This document shows positions 43,177-55,300 of a stretch of 64,000 bases of DNA, in pieces; position 1 is the first letter of the stretch, and each line of letters opens with the position of its first letter. Where the stretch lies: the NCBI RefSeq assembly GCF_040183065.1, contig NC_091118.1, positions 210,101,529 through 210,165,528 of the forward strand, read 5' to 3'. The DNA comes from Periplaneta americana (taxonomy: Eukaryota > Arthropoda > Insecta > Blattodea > Blattidae). Position numbers and translations under genes: made by a program. The notes under the pieces were generated by a model that was not told where the DNA came from, did no database searches, and saw only the letters and a program-made list of their open reading frames with translations.

Positions 43177-43875
43177 TAATATCTACTGATCTGCCTTTGA
43201 ACATTATATCGTTAAATAACGCCCTCTAACCCTAGTCTAAGATATAAGTACATTAATATGCGATATTTTGTCTTTCACATTCGGAATACAGTATTGTACT
43301 TTTTCTTAGTACCCCGTTAATAGGAAAAATCGTATGAAACTTAGAGGTTATGATTTCTAGACTAATCTTTATCAGACACGTTTAGTTATTTTTTAATGCT
43401 ACTTACTCTACAAGTTTGTAACATTCCTTTATATGAAAACCCTGTAGACAGAACTTTTTTGATAAAATTATAACTCTTCATAACCAATGACAGGTTTAAA
43501 TTTTACACGGAAACAATATTTATAATTCTTAAAGGGAGATTCAATTATTTACAACCTCTCCAACAATATTCAAACCCTTTCTTAGCAATCAACCCCACAT
43601 TTTATGTCACGGAAAGCTGTCCAGAAAAAGGATGAAGCTATAAAAATTTCGTGGTTGTCATTCTATATACAATAAAACTGGATAAGAAATACGTTTTATA
43701 TTTTACACTTTGAAGTGCGAAGTAAGACGTGTGGAGATGCTAGCCTCTTTATTTATACATACCTTCGTAACAGTCAGTGAATGCATGAATAACTAAGTTG
43801 GGATGTTCATTTTTATTCACTATTTAAGTTCAGGCCTCAAAAATTCCTAGAGATAAAGGAAAGTACTTTGAAATA
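43174..43875. other. No recognisable feature
   Basis: AT-rich, no supported gene, repeat or tRNA-like motif. Confidence 0.5.
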
Positions 43876-43877
43876 TA

Positions 43878-45204
43878 CAGGGTGATCCAGACCACCCGTA
43901 ATGCACACTTATTTCGGAAACTAGTGTATTAAAACCTTCGATACAAAAATATTTATAACTACAGCACATGTGAACTTTCACTTGAGCTTGATTTCATCAA
44001 TCAATCCCAACAGGAAGTAAGGTCAGTGGCGTGTTACTTTAAAATTTAAAATGGGAGTCGGGGTCAAATAAGGTACCATTTGATAGAGCTCTTCAAAACA
44101 AAAAAACTTTCATAGGAAACGTTTTTATCAATTCCTACTCTTTGAGTGAGAAAATGTACAAAAAGACAATGCCATCAACATTGAGAAATGTTACAAGACG
44201 AAAATGTAAACATGACAATTAATGTTGACAGAATGTTACTGAAAGACTGGAAAATTCCATTAATTTTTACAAATGTTGAAATTGTCTGCAGTTCTGAACA
44301 GCACACACACCTGTACTCTTCTTCTAACACTGCCAGTGACTCCTAACACTTCGGCGTGGTCAAGTGACTGGCAGGTCTCTCGGATTCGCTGTTTCATGTC
44401 ATCTCTTGTTGTGGGACGATCTTGATAGACGATGTTTTTTAACCGTCCCCAAAGATACAAATCCAAAGAATTCAAGTCAGGAGATCGTGCTGGCCATGCC
44501 ACGTACTATGTAGGAGGTATTTGTAATCATTCTTAACTTTTAGGTACTTATTTTATTAGTTACAAAAGTAATTGCAAAACTAGAAAAATGTACATGCGTA
44601 GGTACAGAGAAAACAAAACACTTCCTTCTTATTGCATATTGTTGGGCAAGGCCACCTGAGCTTAATGCCTGGCTAAGTGCAGTGTACATGTAGACCTGGC
44701 CGTAGATACTGTATTGCGGTGACTAAAACAAACACTGCTGAGCGAGCAAAGGGGAAGGGGTAGTTTACTTGTATTCATCCCTCGACGGTGCTGCCGCCCA
44801 CCAGGTGTACACTCAGCCAGGTAATTGTGCGTGTGTACTATGTCAACATTAAATGCACTTAGGCCTATCTAGTTTACATTTTCTTCTCGTAACATTTCCC
44901 AGTATTAATGTCATTATATATTTCGTACGTTTTCTCATTGAAAGAGTAGGAATTGATCAAAAACGTTTCCTATGAAAGTTGTTTGTTTTGAAGAGCTATC
45001 AAATGGTACCCCATTTGACCCCGGTTCCAATTTGAAATTTTAAAGTGATAAGCCACTGACCCTACTTCCTGTTAAGGCTGATTGATGAAATCAAGCTCAA
45101 GTTAAAGTTTACATGTGCTTTAGTTATAAATATTTTTGTCTCGAAAATTTTAATGCACTTGTTTCCGAAATAAATTACTGTTGCTGGTGGTCTGAATCAC
45201 CCTG
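43878..45204. mobile_element. Tc1/mariner-superfamily element with long inverted arms, copy with transposase end
   Basis: Left end CAGGGTGATCCAGACCACC and right end complement CAGGGTGATTCAGACCACC, with TA on both sides (43876-43877, 45205-45206). The arms extend about 270 bp; both contain the TAGGAAACGTTTTT...AATTCCTACTC-type block. The interior holds the C-terminal piece of a transposase on the minus strand. Internally deleted. Confidence 0.85.
44260..44502 (-). pseudogene. Tc1/mariner-like transposase C-terminal fragment
   Basis: MAWPARSPDLNSLDLYLWGR, then LKNIVYQDRPTTRDDMKQRI and RETCQSLDHAEVL. WPxRSPDLN-x-LDxYLWG contains the third catalytic acidic residue (the D of SPDLN) of the DDE/D triad. 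The first two aspartates are not present upstream, so the protein is inactive. It belongs to the same type of insect transposase as the N-terminal piece at 14166-14567, though the arms of the two elements differ. Confidence 0.8.
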
Positions 45205-45424
45205 TAGATCTAGTGAAATAATATTCATCACATACACATGAGAAGATAATTTTCACAGCTTCTTTGAAAGTTTCTCTCATTTTAAGCATCAATTTATTTT
45301 AACTGTAATAGATTTTGATTTCGTTTCAAATTTCTCTTATCATATTAACGTTATTATGGTATTTTAAGGTACTGTGCTTTAGAGATATTGACGAATAAAA
45401 TCTTCAAAAATCCCCAAATACAGA

Positions 45425-45574
45425 ATGTTTCAAACATAGAGGGTACAATTTCAGGTTTGTATTCCCCATAAGCAGACAATGCGACAAGCTCATTGCAGCA
45501 TGTGTCCGGAAATGGTGGTTTCCGAGTTATGGCCTTTAAAACAGCGATATTCACCAGAACGTTTTTCTTCCGTA
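45425..45574 (+). mobile_element. Solitary inverted arm of the 13.9-kb mariner-like family
   Basis: ACAATTTCAGGTTTGTATTC..., TGTCCGGAAATGGTGGTTTC and ATTCACCAGAACGTTTTTCT align with the left arm at 13912-14072. The matching right arm is not found. The satellite begins exactly where the arm ends. Confidence 0.75.
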
Positions 45575-48480
45575 CCGTGACACTGACTGGTCTTGTCGAT
45601 TATTGTAACAGATTGGTGTTGCCGATTATGGTAATTGATTGGTGTTGCCGATTAAGACACTGACTGGTCTTGTCAATCATTGTAACATATTGGTGTTGCC
45701 GATTATGGTAAGTGATTGGTGTTGCCGATTAAGACACTGACTGGTCTTGTCGATTATTGTAACATATTGGTGTTGCCGATTATGGTAATTGATTGGTGTT
45801 GCCGATTAAGACACTGACTGGTCTTGTCAATCATTGTAACATATTGCTGTTGCCGATTATGGTAAGTGATTGGTGTTGCCGATTAAGACACTGACTGTTC
45901 TTGTCGATTATTGTAACATATTGGTGTTGCCGATTATGGTAAGTGATTGGTGTTGCCGATTAAGACACTGACTGGTCTTGTCAATCATTGTAACATATTG
46001 GTGTTGCCGATTATGGTAATTGATTGGTGTTGCCGATTAAGACACTGACTGGTCTTGTCGATTATTGTAACAGATTGGTGTTGCTGATTATGGTAACTGA
46101 TTGGTGTTGCCGATTAAGACACTGACTGGTCTTGTCGATTATTGTAACTGACTGATGTTGCCGATTACGGTAACTGATTGATGTAGCCGAATATGAAACT
46201 GACTGGTCTTGTCGATTATTGTAACTGACTGTTGTTGCCGATTACGGTAACTGATTGATGTAGCCGAATATGAAACTGACTGGTCTTGTCGATTATAGTA
46301 ACTGATTGGTGTTGTCGATTATTGTAACTGATTGGTGTTGCCGATTAAGACACTGACTGGTCTTGTCGATTATTGTAACTGACTGATGTTGCCGATTACG
46401 GTAACTGATTGATGTAGCCGAATATGAAACTGACTGGTCTTGTCGATTATAGTAACTGATTGGTGTTGTCGATTATTGTAACTGATTGGTGTTGCCGATT
46501 AAGACACTGACTTGTCTTCTCGATTATTGTAACTGATTGGTGTTGCTGATTGTTGTAACTGACTGGTGTTGCCGATTACGGTAACTGATTGATGTAGCCG
46601 AATATGAAACTGACTGGTCTTGTCGATTATAGTAACTGATTGGTGTTGTCGATTGTTGGAACTGATTGGTGTTGCCGATTAAGACACTGACTTGTCTTCT
46701 AGATTATTGTAACTGGTTGGTGTTGCTGATTGTTGTAATTGATTGGTGTTGCCGATTATTGTAACTGACTGATGTTGCCGATTACGGTAACTGATTGATG
46801 TAGCCGAATATGAAACTGACTGGTCTTGTCGATTATAGTAACTGATTGGTGTTGTCGATTATTGTAACTGATTGGTGTTGCCGATTAAGACACTGACTTG
46901 TCTTCTCGATTATTGTAACTGATTGGTGTTGCTGATTGTTGTAACTGACTGGTGTTGCCGATTACGGTAACTGATTGATGTAGCCGAATATGAAACTGAC
47001 TGGTCTTGTCGATTATAGTAACTGATTGGTGTTGTCGATTGTTGTAACTGATTGGTGTTGCCGATTAAGACACTGACTTGTCTTCTCGATTATTGTAACT
47101 GATTGGTGTTGCTGATTGTTGTAACTGACTGGTGTTGCCGATTACGGTAACTGATTGATGTAGCCGAATATGAAACTGACTGGTCTTGTCGATTATAGTA
47201 ACTGATTGGTGTTGTCGATTGTTGGAACTGATTGGTGTTGCCGATTAAGACACTGACTTGTCTTCTCGATTATTGTAACTGATTGGTGTTGCTGATTGTT
47301 GTAATTGATTGGTGTTGCCGATTATTGTAACTGACTGATGTTGCCGATTACGGTAACTGATTGATGTAGCCGAATATGAAACTGACTGGTCTTGTCGATT
47401 ATAGTAACTGATTGGTGTTGTCGATTATTGTAACTGATTGGTGTTGCCGATTAAGACACTGACTTGTCTTCTCGATTATTGTAACTGATTGGTGTTGCTG
47501 ATTGTTGTAACTGACTGGTGTTGCCGATTACGGTAACTGATTGATGTAGCCGAATATGAAACTGACTGGTCTTGTCGATTATAGTAACTGATTGGTGTTG
47601 TCGATTGTTGTAACTGATTGGTGTTGCCGATTAAGACACTGACTTGTCTTCTCGATTATTGTAACTGATTGGTGTTGCTGATTGTTGTAACTGACTGGTG
47701 TTGCCGATTACGGTAACTGATTGATGTAGCCGAATATGAAACTGACTGGTCTTGTCGATTATAGTAACTGATTGGTGTTGTCGATTGTTGGAACTGATTG
47801 GTGTTGCTGATTAAGACACTGACTTGTCTTCTCGATTATTGTAACTGATTGGTGTTGCTGATTGTTGTAATTGATTGGTGTTGCCGATTATTGTAACTGA
47901 CTGATGTTGCCGATTACGGTAACTGATTGATGTAGCCGAATATGAAACTGACTGGTCTTGTCGATTATAGTAACTGATTGGTGTTGTCGATTGTTGTAAC
48001 TGATTGGTGTTGCCGATTAAGACACTGACTTGTCTTCTCGATTATTGTAACTGATTGGTGTTGCTGATTGTTGTAACTGACTGGTGTTGCCGATTACGGT
48101 AACTGATTGATGTAGCCGAATATGAAACTGACTGGTCTTGTCGATTATAGTAACTGATTGGTGTTGTCGATTGTTGGAACTGATTGGTGTTGCCGATTAA
48201 GACACTGACTTGTCTTCTCGATTATTGTAACTGATTGGTGTTGCTGATTGTTGTAATTGATTGGTCTTGCCGATTATGGTAACTGATTGATGCTGCCGAT
48301 TGTTGTAACTGATTGGTGTTGCCAATTATGATACTGTCTGGTCTTGATAATTATGTTAATATTTTTGGTTCTGTAGATTATAGCAATGTTTGGTAGTGCT
48401 GATTGTGTCAATAATTAGTGTTGCCGATTATGGCAATGTCTGGTGTTGTCGGATACAGAAATATTTGGTGGTGGGAATTA
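45575..48480 (+). repeat. Satellite array, 25-26 bp monomer, multi-tier higher-order repeats
   Basis: About 2.9 kb of monomers of the type GATTATGGTAACTGATTGGT plus GTTGCC. Left part (45575-46140): three-monomer blocks of 77 bp; GATTAAGACAC recurs at 45650, 45727, 45804, 45881, 45958, 46035 and 46112. Alternating TCAATCATTG/TCGATTATTG for most of this part gives a 154-bp period. Right part: TAGCCGAATATG recurs at 46595, 46801, 46981, 47161, 47367, 47547, 47727, 47933 and 48113, that is 206, 180, 180, 206, 180, 180, 206, 180 bp, a 566-bp super-repeat. Monomers decay after 48290. No coding and no spacers, so not CRISPR. Confidence 0.95.
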
Positions 48481-49250
48481 TGTCAAATGCAGGATGGTAA
48501 TTGTAATTAAGATCAATGTAGTTAGTTATAATGAGTGAGACATATTCTCAATGATGGTAGCTCTAACACACTTTCCAATTCAGCTTCATCAATATTTGAA
48601 AATATGGCAAGAGGGGAAGTAAATTTAATTGCTTATAACAGACCGATTCTGTTCGAATAATTACGACTTGCAAGAGAGTTCTGGTCAGCGATCCATGCTA
48701 CATTATAACCCCGGGGTGGATGTAATGCTTGTCACTAGGCCGTGTCGGTTCGCCACAGACCTAAAATTCTAGCCGTGTCAAATTATTGACCACGAAGATA
48801 CCCTGGCCGTGAGCCAATCGATTAGACGCTGAAAGCAGCCTTTTGGTTACCCACATACATAACTACGTGTCAAACAGGGTCCCGCTAAATAGCTCTCCAG
48901 CAACCACCCCACTGGAAGAATAAGTTTATCCACTCTCCATGTAGGAGTTTATCTGCGTTAAAACAAGGAATTTCCTTCTGGACTCGGGTGCAGCCAAGCG
49001 AATAACACGTTCAGTAATTCAGAATCGAGCAATTAGCACATGATACGACTTGAAAACAAAGTGAACAAGCGAAAGAGATGGCTAATTACAACTCCAGAAG
49101 TGAATAATATTCCCGGAAGTTTTCTGAACTTTAATTATCGAGAAATAAATGTTTTGAACTCGTGAAATTAGTATCTTATGGAAGGATAAAGCATCACAGA
49201 AAGAACGAAAAACATATCCGGGTTTCTATAGTTATCATTAATATATCTTA
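48481..49250. other. No recognisable feature
   Basis: More balanced composition at 48690-48990 but no open exon-like frame with splice sites on either strand. Confidence 0.45.
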
Positions 49251-50253
49251 TCTATACTAATAATTAATCTGTAGCAGAAATTTTTCTGGTAATCTTCGAT
49301 TTTCCAAAAATAATTGGTCCTAACATATATAATTAACCACCCTGAAACCGAAAATCGCTTTTTTGAAATTTTTGTTTGTATGTCTGTCTGGATGTTTGTT
49401 ACCTTTTCACACGATAATGGCTGAACGGATTACAATGTAAATTAAAATATAAATTAAGTTCGTTGGAACTTAGATTTTAGGCTATGTGGCATTCAAAATA
49501 CTTTATTTAAAGGGGACTGAATTAAGTAAATCGAAATATCTCGCTTATTATTGCTTTTTGTGAGAAATGTTACATAACGAAAGTTTCTTTTAAAATGATT
49601 TCCGATATGTTCTATTCTATGCAAAATTTTGATAGGACTGATATTTAAGGATAGGATATAAGACAAAACAATACAATACATTTTCACCGCCGCCTCAGAT
49701 TATAGCGTTGTTGTTCCTGCAGTAACTCCTATGTGCAAAATATAAAATTTTTGAGTAGGAAGAAAAAACACATTTATTCATTCCATGGCAATGGTACATA
49801 GGAGTTCGTGAATTCTTACATTTTCGAAAGAAATAAATATACAGTAATTACATATCACTATATATGCTGTATTACTATTTAAGTTATTTGAAGGGTTCAG
49901 AACCATAGTGGGCCAAGCGCCATTTACTGAAGACGTAGAAAACAAGGGTTAAAATTAAGTTATTACCATAATTCAATGGAAATATATAGCAATCAATCTT
50001 CATTAAACTATGGTTGCAAGTAATAAAAATTAAGAAACACGTTAAAGGAATTGTCATTGCACCAAATGATTGCCCTCTGGATCAAAATGATAGCATTTTA
50101 ATTATTTAAATACAATTTAAATTAAGTAACATATTAAACGACTTATCCTTCTATCAAACACGAATGTTCCCTGGATCACATGTCTTATTTTAATTATGTA
50201 ATTACTTTATATTTATTTCTAACGGGTGCAGCGGAGCGCACGGGTACGGCTAG
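49251..50253 (+). mobile_element. Non-autonomous Helitron, copy 3
   Basis: TCTATACTAATAATTAATC start, GTACGGCTAG end, A|T flanks, intact 3' hairpin (GTGCAGCGGAGCGCAC). It shares with copy 1 the block TCAGAACCATAGTGGGCCAA near 49896, which copy 2 lacks. No coding region. Confidence 0.85.
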
Positions 50254-50756
50254 TACATAAATATGTCTCTCACAAAGACTACAAAATAGCATACCTATTA
50301 TGAAACTAGTTTATAATGTCATACTTCTTTGTACGAGTCAATGTTCAGGAAACGAGTGAATAACAATAATACGATTACGAGATTAAAAATGAATACAAGC
50401 CATAGAACAGAAAAGCAATAGAAGTGCACGGCGCATGTTACGAAAAAATGCAGAAAGAAACTGATGCGCTCCTGATGGCCTGGCTGTGAAGCTTAATATT
50501 TGAACATTTCAGCGTGAAATCTGTGGTTTTGTTAAATACAAAATGTTATTACTTTTATGTGTCAATATGATTTAATTAAGATAAGTAAAACCATCATCAG
50601 AACGTGTATCGTGTGGTCATAATTAAACTGACGGTGTTGAGCGTGGCACAGCACGGACTGTAATGATCGTAGGAGTGTGAAACCATATTATTTTCACTTG
50701 GTAGCTAAAGTTGGAAATAATTTTTTCGCATAATTTGCGAGCGCATTGCTTAATTA
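50254..50756. other. No recognisable feature
   Basis: No supported gene or repeat. Confidence 0.45.
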
Positions 50757-51600
50757 GCAAGGTTCTTAGAAAAATATTTGGGGCTAAGAGGGATGAAGTT
50801 AGAGGAGAATGGAGAAAGTTACGTAACACAGAATTGCAAGCATTGTATTCTTCACCTGACATAATTACGAACATTAAGTTTAATCTGATGTCTGGCACTA
50901 TTAAAATAACCCTTAAAAATACGAGGAAAGAAACAAAAATTAAATTTTATAAAGTAATGGCTGTTCCTATATTGATGTATGGATCGGAATGTTGGACGAT
51001 CACCAAGAGACAAGAACAAAGAATGGAAGCAGTAGAGATGAGATTTCTAAGAAATATAGCAGGATATACACTATTACTTAAAAAAACGAAATGAAGATAT
51101 AAGAAAAGAATTCAATATTTTTAAACTCACTGATAGAATAGTTAAATATAGGAACGCCATATTGATATTGATATAATGCCAGTAGAAAGATTTCCAAAGT
51201 TGATGTTAAATTCTAGACCTTGTGGAAAGAGAAATATTGGACACCCATACATAAGATGGTCTGAACAATTTTAACAATTCTAGCTTTCATGAAACCGACT
51301 TAATCCTTGTATGGTGATATGATGATAAATCCAGACGTTTGGGATGGGCAGGGCATGTAGCACGTATGGGCGATTCCAGAAATGCATATAGAGTGTTAGT
51401 TGGGAGGCCGAAGGGAAAAAGACCTTTAGGGAGGCCGAGACGTAGATGGGAGGATAATATTAAAATGGATTTTAGGGAGGTGGGATATGATGATAGAGAC
51501 TGGATTAATCTTGCTCAGGATAGGGACCGATGGCGGGCTTATGTGAGGGCGGCAATGAACCTCCGGGTTCCTTAAAAGTAAGTAAGTAGATCACACATCC
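50757..51600 (+). pseudogene. RTE-like LINE family A, 3' end interrupted by LINE C
   Basis: 50757-50880 encodes SKVLRKIFGAKRDEVRGEWR and NTELQALYSSPDIITN. 51328-51600 resumes with [25 protein letters not shown] and [16 protein letters not shown], then the AAGTAAGTAAG tail. The two parts are contiguous in other copies, so 50881-51327 is a younger insertion. Confidence 0.85.
50881..51327 (+). pseudogene. LINE family C, 3' end nested in LINE A
   Basis: GTIKITLKNTRKETKIKFYK, then VMAVPILMYGSECWTITKRQ, AVEMRFLRNIAGYTLL, and after a frameshift near 51080 a segment akin to FKLTDRIVKYRN and GKRNIGHPYIRWSEQF. This is the same C-terminal module as in the copy at 18935-19479. It ends TATGATGATAAA. Confidence 0.75.
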
Positions 51601-52599
51601 AAATTGAGAAATAATGCGATTCTAGTGACACGATATTAAACTATGCAATCTACGAATTCATTATCTAAGTTTCTGGTCTTATTATAATCTCGTACGTCAA
51701 GGTTGCCATAGTGATCGTTAGGAAAGGTGAAATTCATATACTCCGTCGTATGTACGCAAATAGTTTCCTGCATTCACAGCACCTATAAAACGCATTCTAC
51801 TCCATTCTTCACAGACTTCACAATGCCATATGACGTCAATGATGGACAGAATTCCCAGAATTCAGAGCCAAACAGTGATTTCATTCACCATAAATTCTAA
51901 ATGAACTTATCGGGATTTAAAATCGCGTTTCTGTTACGAATGCTGAACTTTTAACCTTTAGTTTGCAGACTGTATAAAGTTTTGTCCCTATAATTCAGCC
52001 TGGGTAAGATCTGTTGTCAAGTTAAAAGAAGCGTCAGCTTTAATGTAGGTGAAATCAATAGTTGCATAAAAATATGAGAGTAGCGAAATTGTGATTCAAT
52101 TCTAGCTAATCTCCTTTGTTAATGTGGTGTGTTGTTTGTGTAATTTCATATAAAATGCAACAATTGTTGGTGATTTTATTTATGACACTTCATTGTAACA
52201 TAGACGTTAATTATATTAGCATGTCCGCTAAGCTTTAATCCCAACGGGCAACGAATTAGTGATCACGGAGTTGAAAACAATCTATTCATATTCAGATTTA
52301 CATCAAACCATGTCATTTACATAATGACGTGGTATGCGTTTTAAAACATATTTTATGTGGCGTATACTCAACTTTAAATAAATTGTATCATTATACCGGA
52401 GCAAACAGCAAGGAATACAGGATCACACCACTAGAGAGCCCACATGACCTGTTTAATTTGCAACCAGTACAATTAGTTCTAAAGCATTTCGAGTGTCATG
52501 CAAGTTAAAACAGATTGTAACGATATTAAGAGAAACTAGAAAAGTTTCAAAGTCTGTTAGGCATTAATCATTAGACAAAGCTAGATAGTCGGTCTCAAA
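51601..52599. other. No recognisable feature
   Basis: About 1 kb without repeats I can define; the longest such stretch in the right half. No exon-like frame found. Confidence 0.5.
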
Positions 52600-52831
52600 G
52601 GGACACATAATTATGTGAACTGGTCGAGATATACGCAGATGGATTGCGTGACGGACGGATGGATACACAGTCGAAAGGATAGATAGATTATAGATTATGC
52701 AGAGACAGGCAGGCATATGGATATAGTGGTAGAGAGACAGGAACGAGTGAATAGAGAGAGACAGATAAATGGATAAAAAAAGAGTCTGATGGACAAACGG
52801 ACTTATAGACAAATGGATATAGCCTACATAA
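52600..52831. repeat. Degenerate GATA/GACA-rich tract, part 1
   Basis: GGATAGATAGAT, GACGGACGGATGGATA, AGACAGGCAGGCATATGGAT: overlapping GATA, GACA and GGAT words without a strict unit. It continues at 53972-54387 and 54985-55300. Confidence 0.75.
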
Positions 52832-53971
52832 GGGCTATTCCATCTCAAATCGACCGAAATATAGAGGAAATTGACCTTGCAATTTTTAAATACAATAAAA
52901 CTTTTTTTTGTATGTAGACAACTGAGATACAATGCTTTGTGCAAAGTTTGACGATCAGAACTTCATAGTGTTTAAATTTAAAATATTTAAATTTATCGTA
53001 TTTTCATAAAATTCGCAAATTTGAACTGTTGTGGCTCCGAAACCCTTTCACCCAATGATCAAAATCATGGTTTATTTTAATGATGAAAACTCAAAGTTTA
53101 TATTGATATGTAAACACTTTTTCTTACTTTTTATGGAAATGGAGAAATTTAGATTTTTCTTCATTAAGACGCTTTTGCCCAAGAAAAAATATTTTTAAAA
53201 TATATGGTTAGATTCCGCGTTAAAAGTACAAATAAACATATTTTTTACTGATGCAACGTTGATAAGAAAGTATTGAAAATATCAAATAAAGAAAATGAAT
53301 AGTACGCGCGTGAACTAACCAGCTGACTGTGAGACGGGATCTAGCTGAGGGAAGCAAGGCCAGGAGACAAACACGTGATGTTTCGTCTAGTAGCGCATAG
53401 CTGGACTAGCTTTATCACAGGTTTTCATAAACACAGGAGTAAAATGAAGCCCAACGCTCGCTTATCTTCATCTCTCGACCAGTGCGTGCGGTACTGCGCC
53501 GTTCAAGTGTAGGCGTGTGAAAATAATCTATTTAATAACCTCGAAACTTATTGCCGAGCCACTAAGCGAACAATGCCGAATCCCTCTTAATAATGCAAGG
53601 TTTTTTCTCAATATTTTTTTACATTTTTTACAAATGGGCAAAACGCCTAAAATTAGGTAAAACTAGATTATCTCTCTCTCTCTGTACAATAAAAATAAGG
53701 ATTACTTCTTATCATAACCTACCAAATGTCAGCTTCAAAATGAGCTCTCGTTCAATGTTCTGCAGTAAATGGTTCCAGAGTTCTGAGCGCTAAAAGAGGC
53801 TTGTTTTTCTAAAATACGCTAAATTTGTCGCTCAATAATACGAAAACCGTTTGACTTTCGATAGTATATTTTTGAAAATGCACTTTCCTCAGTACCTTGT
53901 ATAAATAGGGAAAAAATTAGGGTATAAAAAATACGAGGTTTTTTACTGATCGATTTCATATGGACTAGCCC
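52832..53971. mobile_element. DNA element with GGGCTATTCCATCTCAAATCG-like ends
   Basis: The left end GGGCTATTCCATCTCAAATC and the complement of the right end GGGCTAGTCCATATGAAATC are inverted repeats of about 26 bp. The element interrupts the GATA-rich tract. A CATA word near both borders may be the duplication, uncertain. The interior is AT-rich without coding sequence. Confidence 0.65.
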
Positions 53972-54387
53972 ATACAGATGGATATGCAAGCAAACGGTTG
54001 GGTAAAGTGATACATGGATAGACAACTAGATAGATATACAAAAAGAAATTGGTCAAGGGGAAATGAACTGGCCACCCTACCCCATTATCTCCTGGCCCAG
54101 TTACCTTATGAGTGATGACTTCTTGGTTTCACTCGTGGGGTCCAGACCTGCCTCAGATATTTGACTAAACAACAACAAAACAACAATAAACAGAGATGTT
54201 CAAACAGATACATGGATATACAGTCATACAGATACAAGAATGGATAGAGAGAGGAAGTGGAGAGGAAAGAGTAGGCATATAAATATGGGTAGATAACAGG
54301 CAGGTAGATGGATATAACATAAAGAGGCATATAGATAAATTTGCAGGGAAACATGGATGAATAGATAGGCATATAGATACACTTATT
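53972..54387. repeat. Degenerate GATA/GACA-rich tract, part 2
   Basis: Continuation with words such as AGATGGATAT, TAGATAGATATA, GATAGAGAGAGG, GGCAGGTAGATGG. Confidence 0.7.
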
Positions 54388-54422
54388 TTAGTGGATTATT
54401 TTACGACGCTTTATAACATTTA

Positions 54423-54771
54423 GGGGAGAGTCGGGTAGTATCGGACATCGGGTAATATCTTCTTTTTAGTAGATTATTTTACGACGCTTTATCAACATCT
54501 AGGTTATTTAGCGTCTGAATGAGGTGAAGGTGATAATGCCGGTGAAATGAGTCCGGGGTCCAGCACCGAAAGTTACCCAGCATCGGGTAATATCGGACAA
54601 TGAGTTTCTTTCATCTACCACACGATGGCAGTACCTGATTGACATGGTTACGTTTCAGTAATGTCGCATAGAGAAACGTAACCATGTCATTCAGGTACTA
54701 CCATATGGTGGTAGATGAAAAAAACGCACTGTCCGATACTACCCGATGTCCGATACTACCCGACTCTCCCC
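54423..54771. mobile_element. Palindromic MITE nested in SINE S1
   Basis: Ends GGGGAGAGTCGGGTAGTATC...and its complement, flanked by TA (54421-54422, 54772-54773). After removal of the inner SINE the element is a near-complete hairpin. TTTCATCTACCA...GGTTACGTTTC on the left matches the complement on the right across a spacer of about 15 bp. Noncoding; TA target suggests a Tc1/mariner-type transposase acted in trans. Confidence 0.9.
54460..54581 (-). mobile_element. SINE family S1, inner 5'-truncated copy inside the MITE
   Basis: S1 tail to AGTTACCCAGC only, without the tRNA head. A perfect 13-bp duplication ATCGGGTAATATC flanks it (54447-54459, 54582-54594). Confidence 0.9.
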
Positions 54772-54984
54772 TAGATTATTTAGCGTCTGAATGAGATGAA
54801 GGTGATAATGCCGGTGAAATGAGTCGGGGGTCCAGCACCGAAAGTTACCCAGCATTTGCTCATATTGGGTTTACGGAAAACCACGGAAAAAACCTCAACC
54901 AGGTAACTTGCCCCGACCGGGAATCGAACCCGGGTCACCTGGTTTCGCGGTCAGACGCGCTAACCGTTACTTCACAGGTGTGGA

Positions 54985-55300
54985 CCAGATAGATATATAT
55001 ATTCAGACAAATGGGCAGACAATTCGACCGGTAGGAATAATCAAATGTAGATATGCAGACAGATGAATGGAACGATAATAGAAAGATGATATAGAGACAG
55101 ATCAATTGACAAGATTAATAGGGGCAGATATGTGGATGGACATATATAGACAAGAGAAGTTGATGGAGAGGTGCAGACAACCAAATAGACTAACAAAGAG
55201 TGTGACACAAATATAGATGAGTAGATAGCCTGAACAGGCCGACACACAGGCACCGAATAGACACACACTCATAGAGGTAGAGGATTAAAGATAATGAACA
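54985..55300. repeat. Degenerate GATA/GACA-rich tract, part 3
   Basis: Right-hand continuation of the tract (CAGATAGATATA, AGACAGATGAATGG, AGATGAGTAGATAG). Confidence 0.7.

Larger units (their letters stand above)
54388..54984 (-). mobile_element. SINE family S1, outer copy of a three-level nest
   Basis: The tail is at 54388-54422. The rest of the body and the tRNA head (B box GGTTCGATTCCC on the minus strand) are at 54772-54984. A palindromic MITE separates the two parts. Confidence 0.9.

Noticed and set aside
45575-48480. CRISPR-like array
   Set aside because: Monomers of 25-26 bp follow each other without spacers and show higher-order satellite structure.
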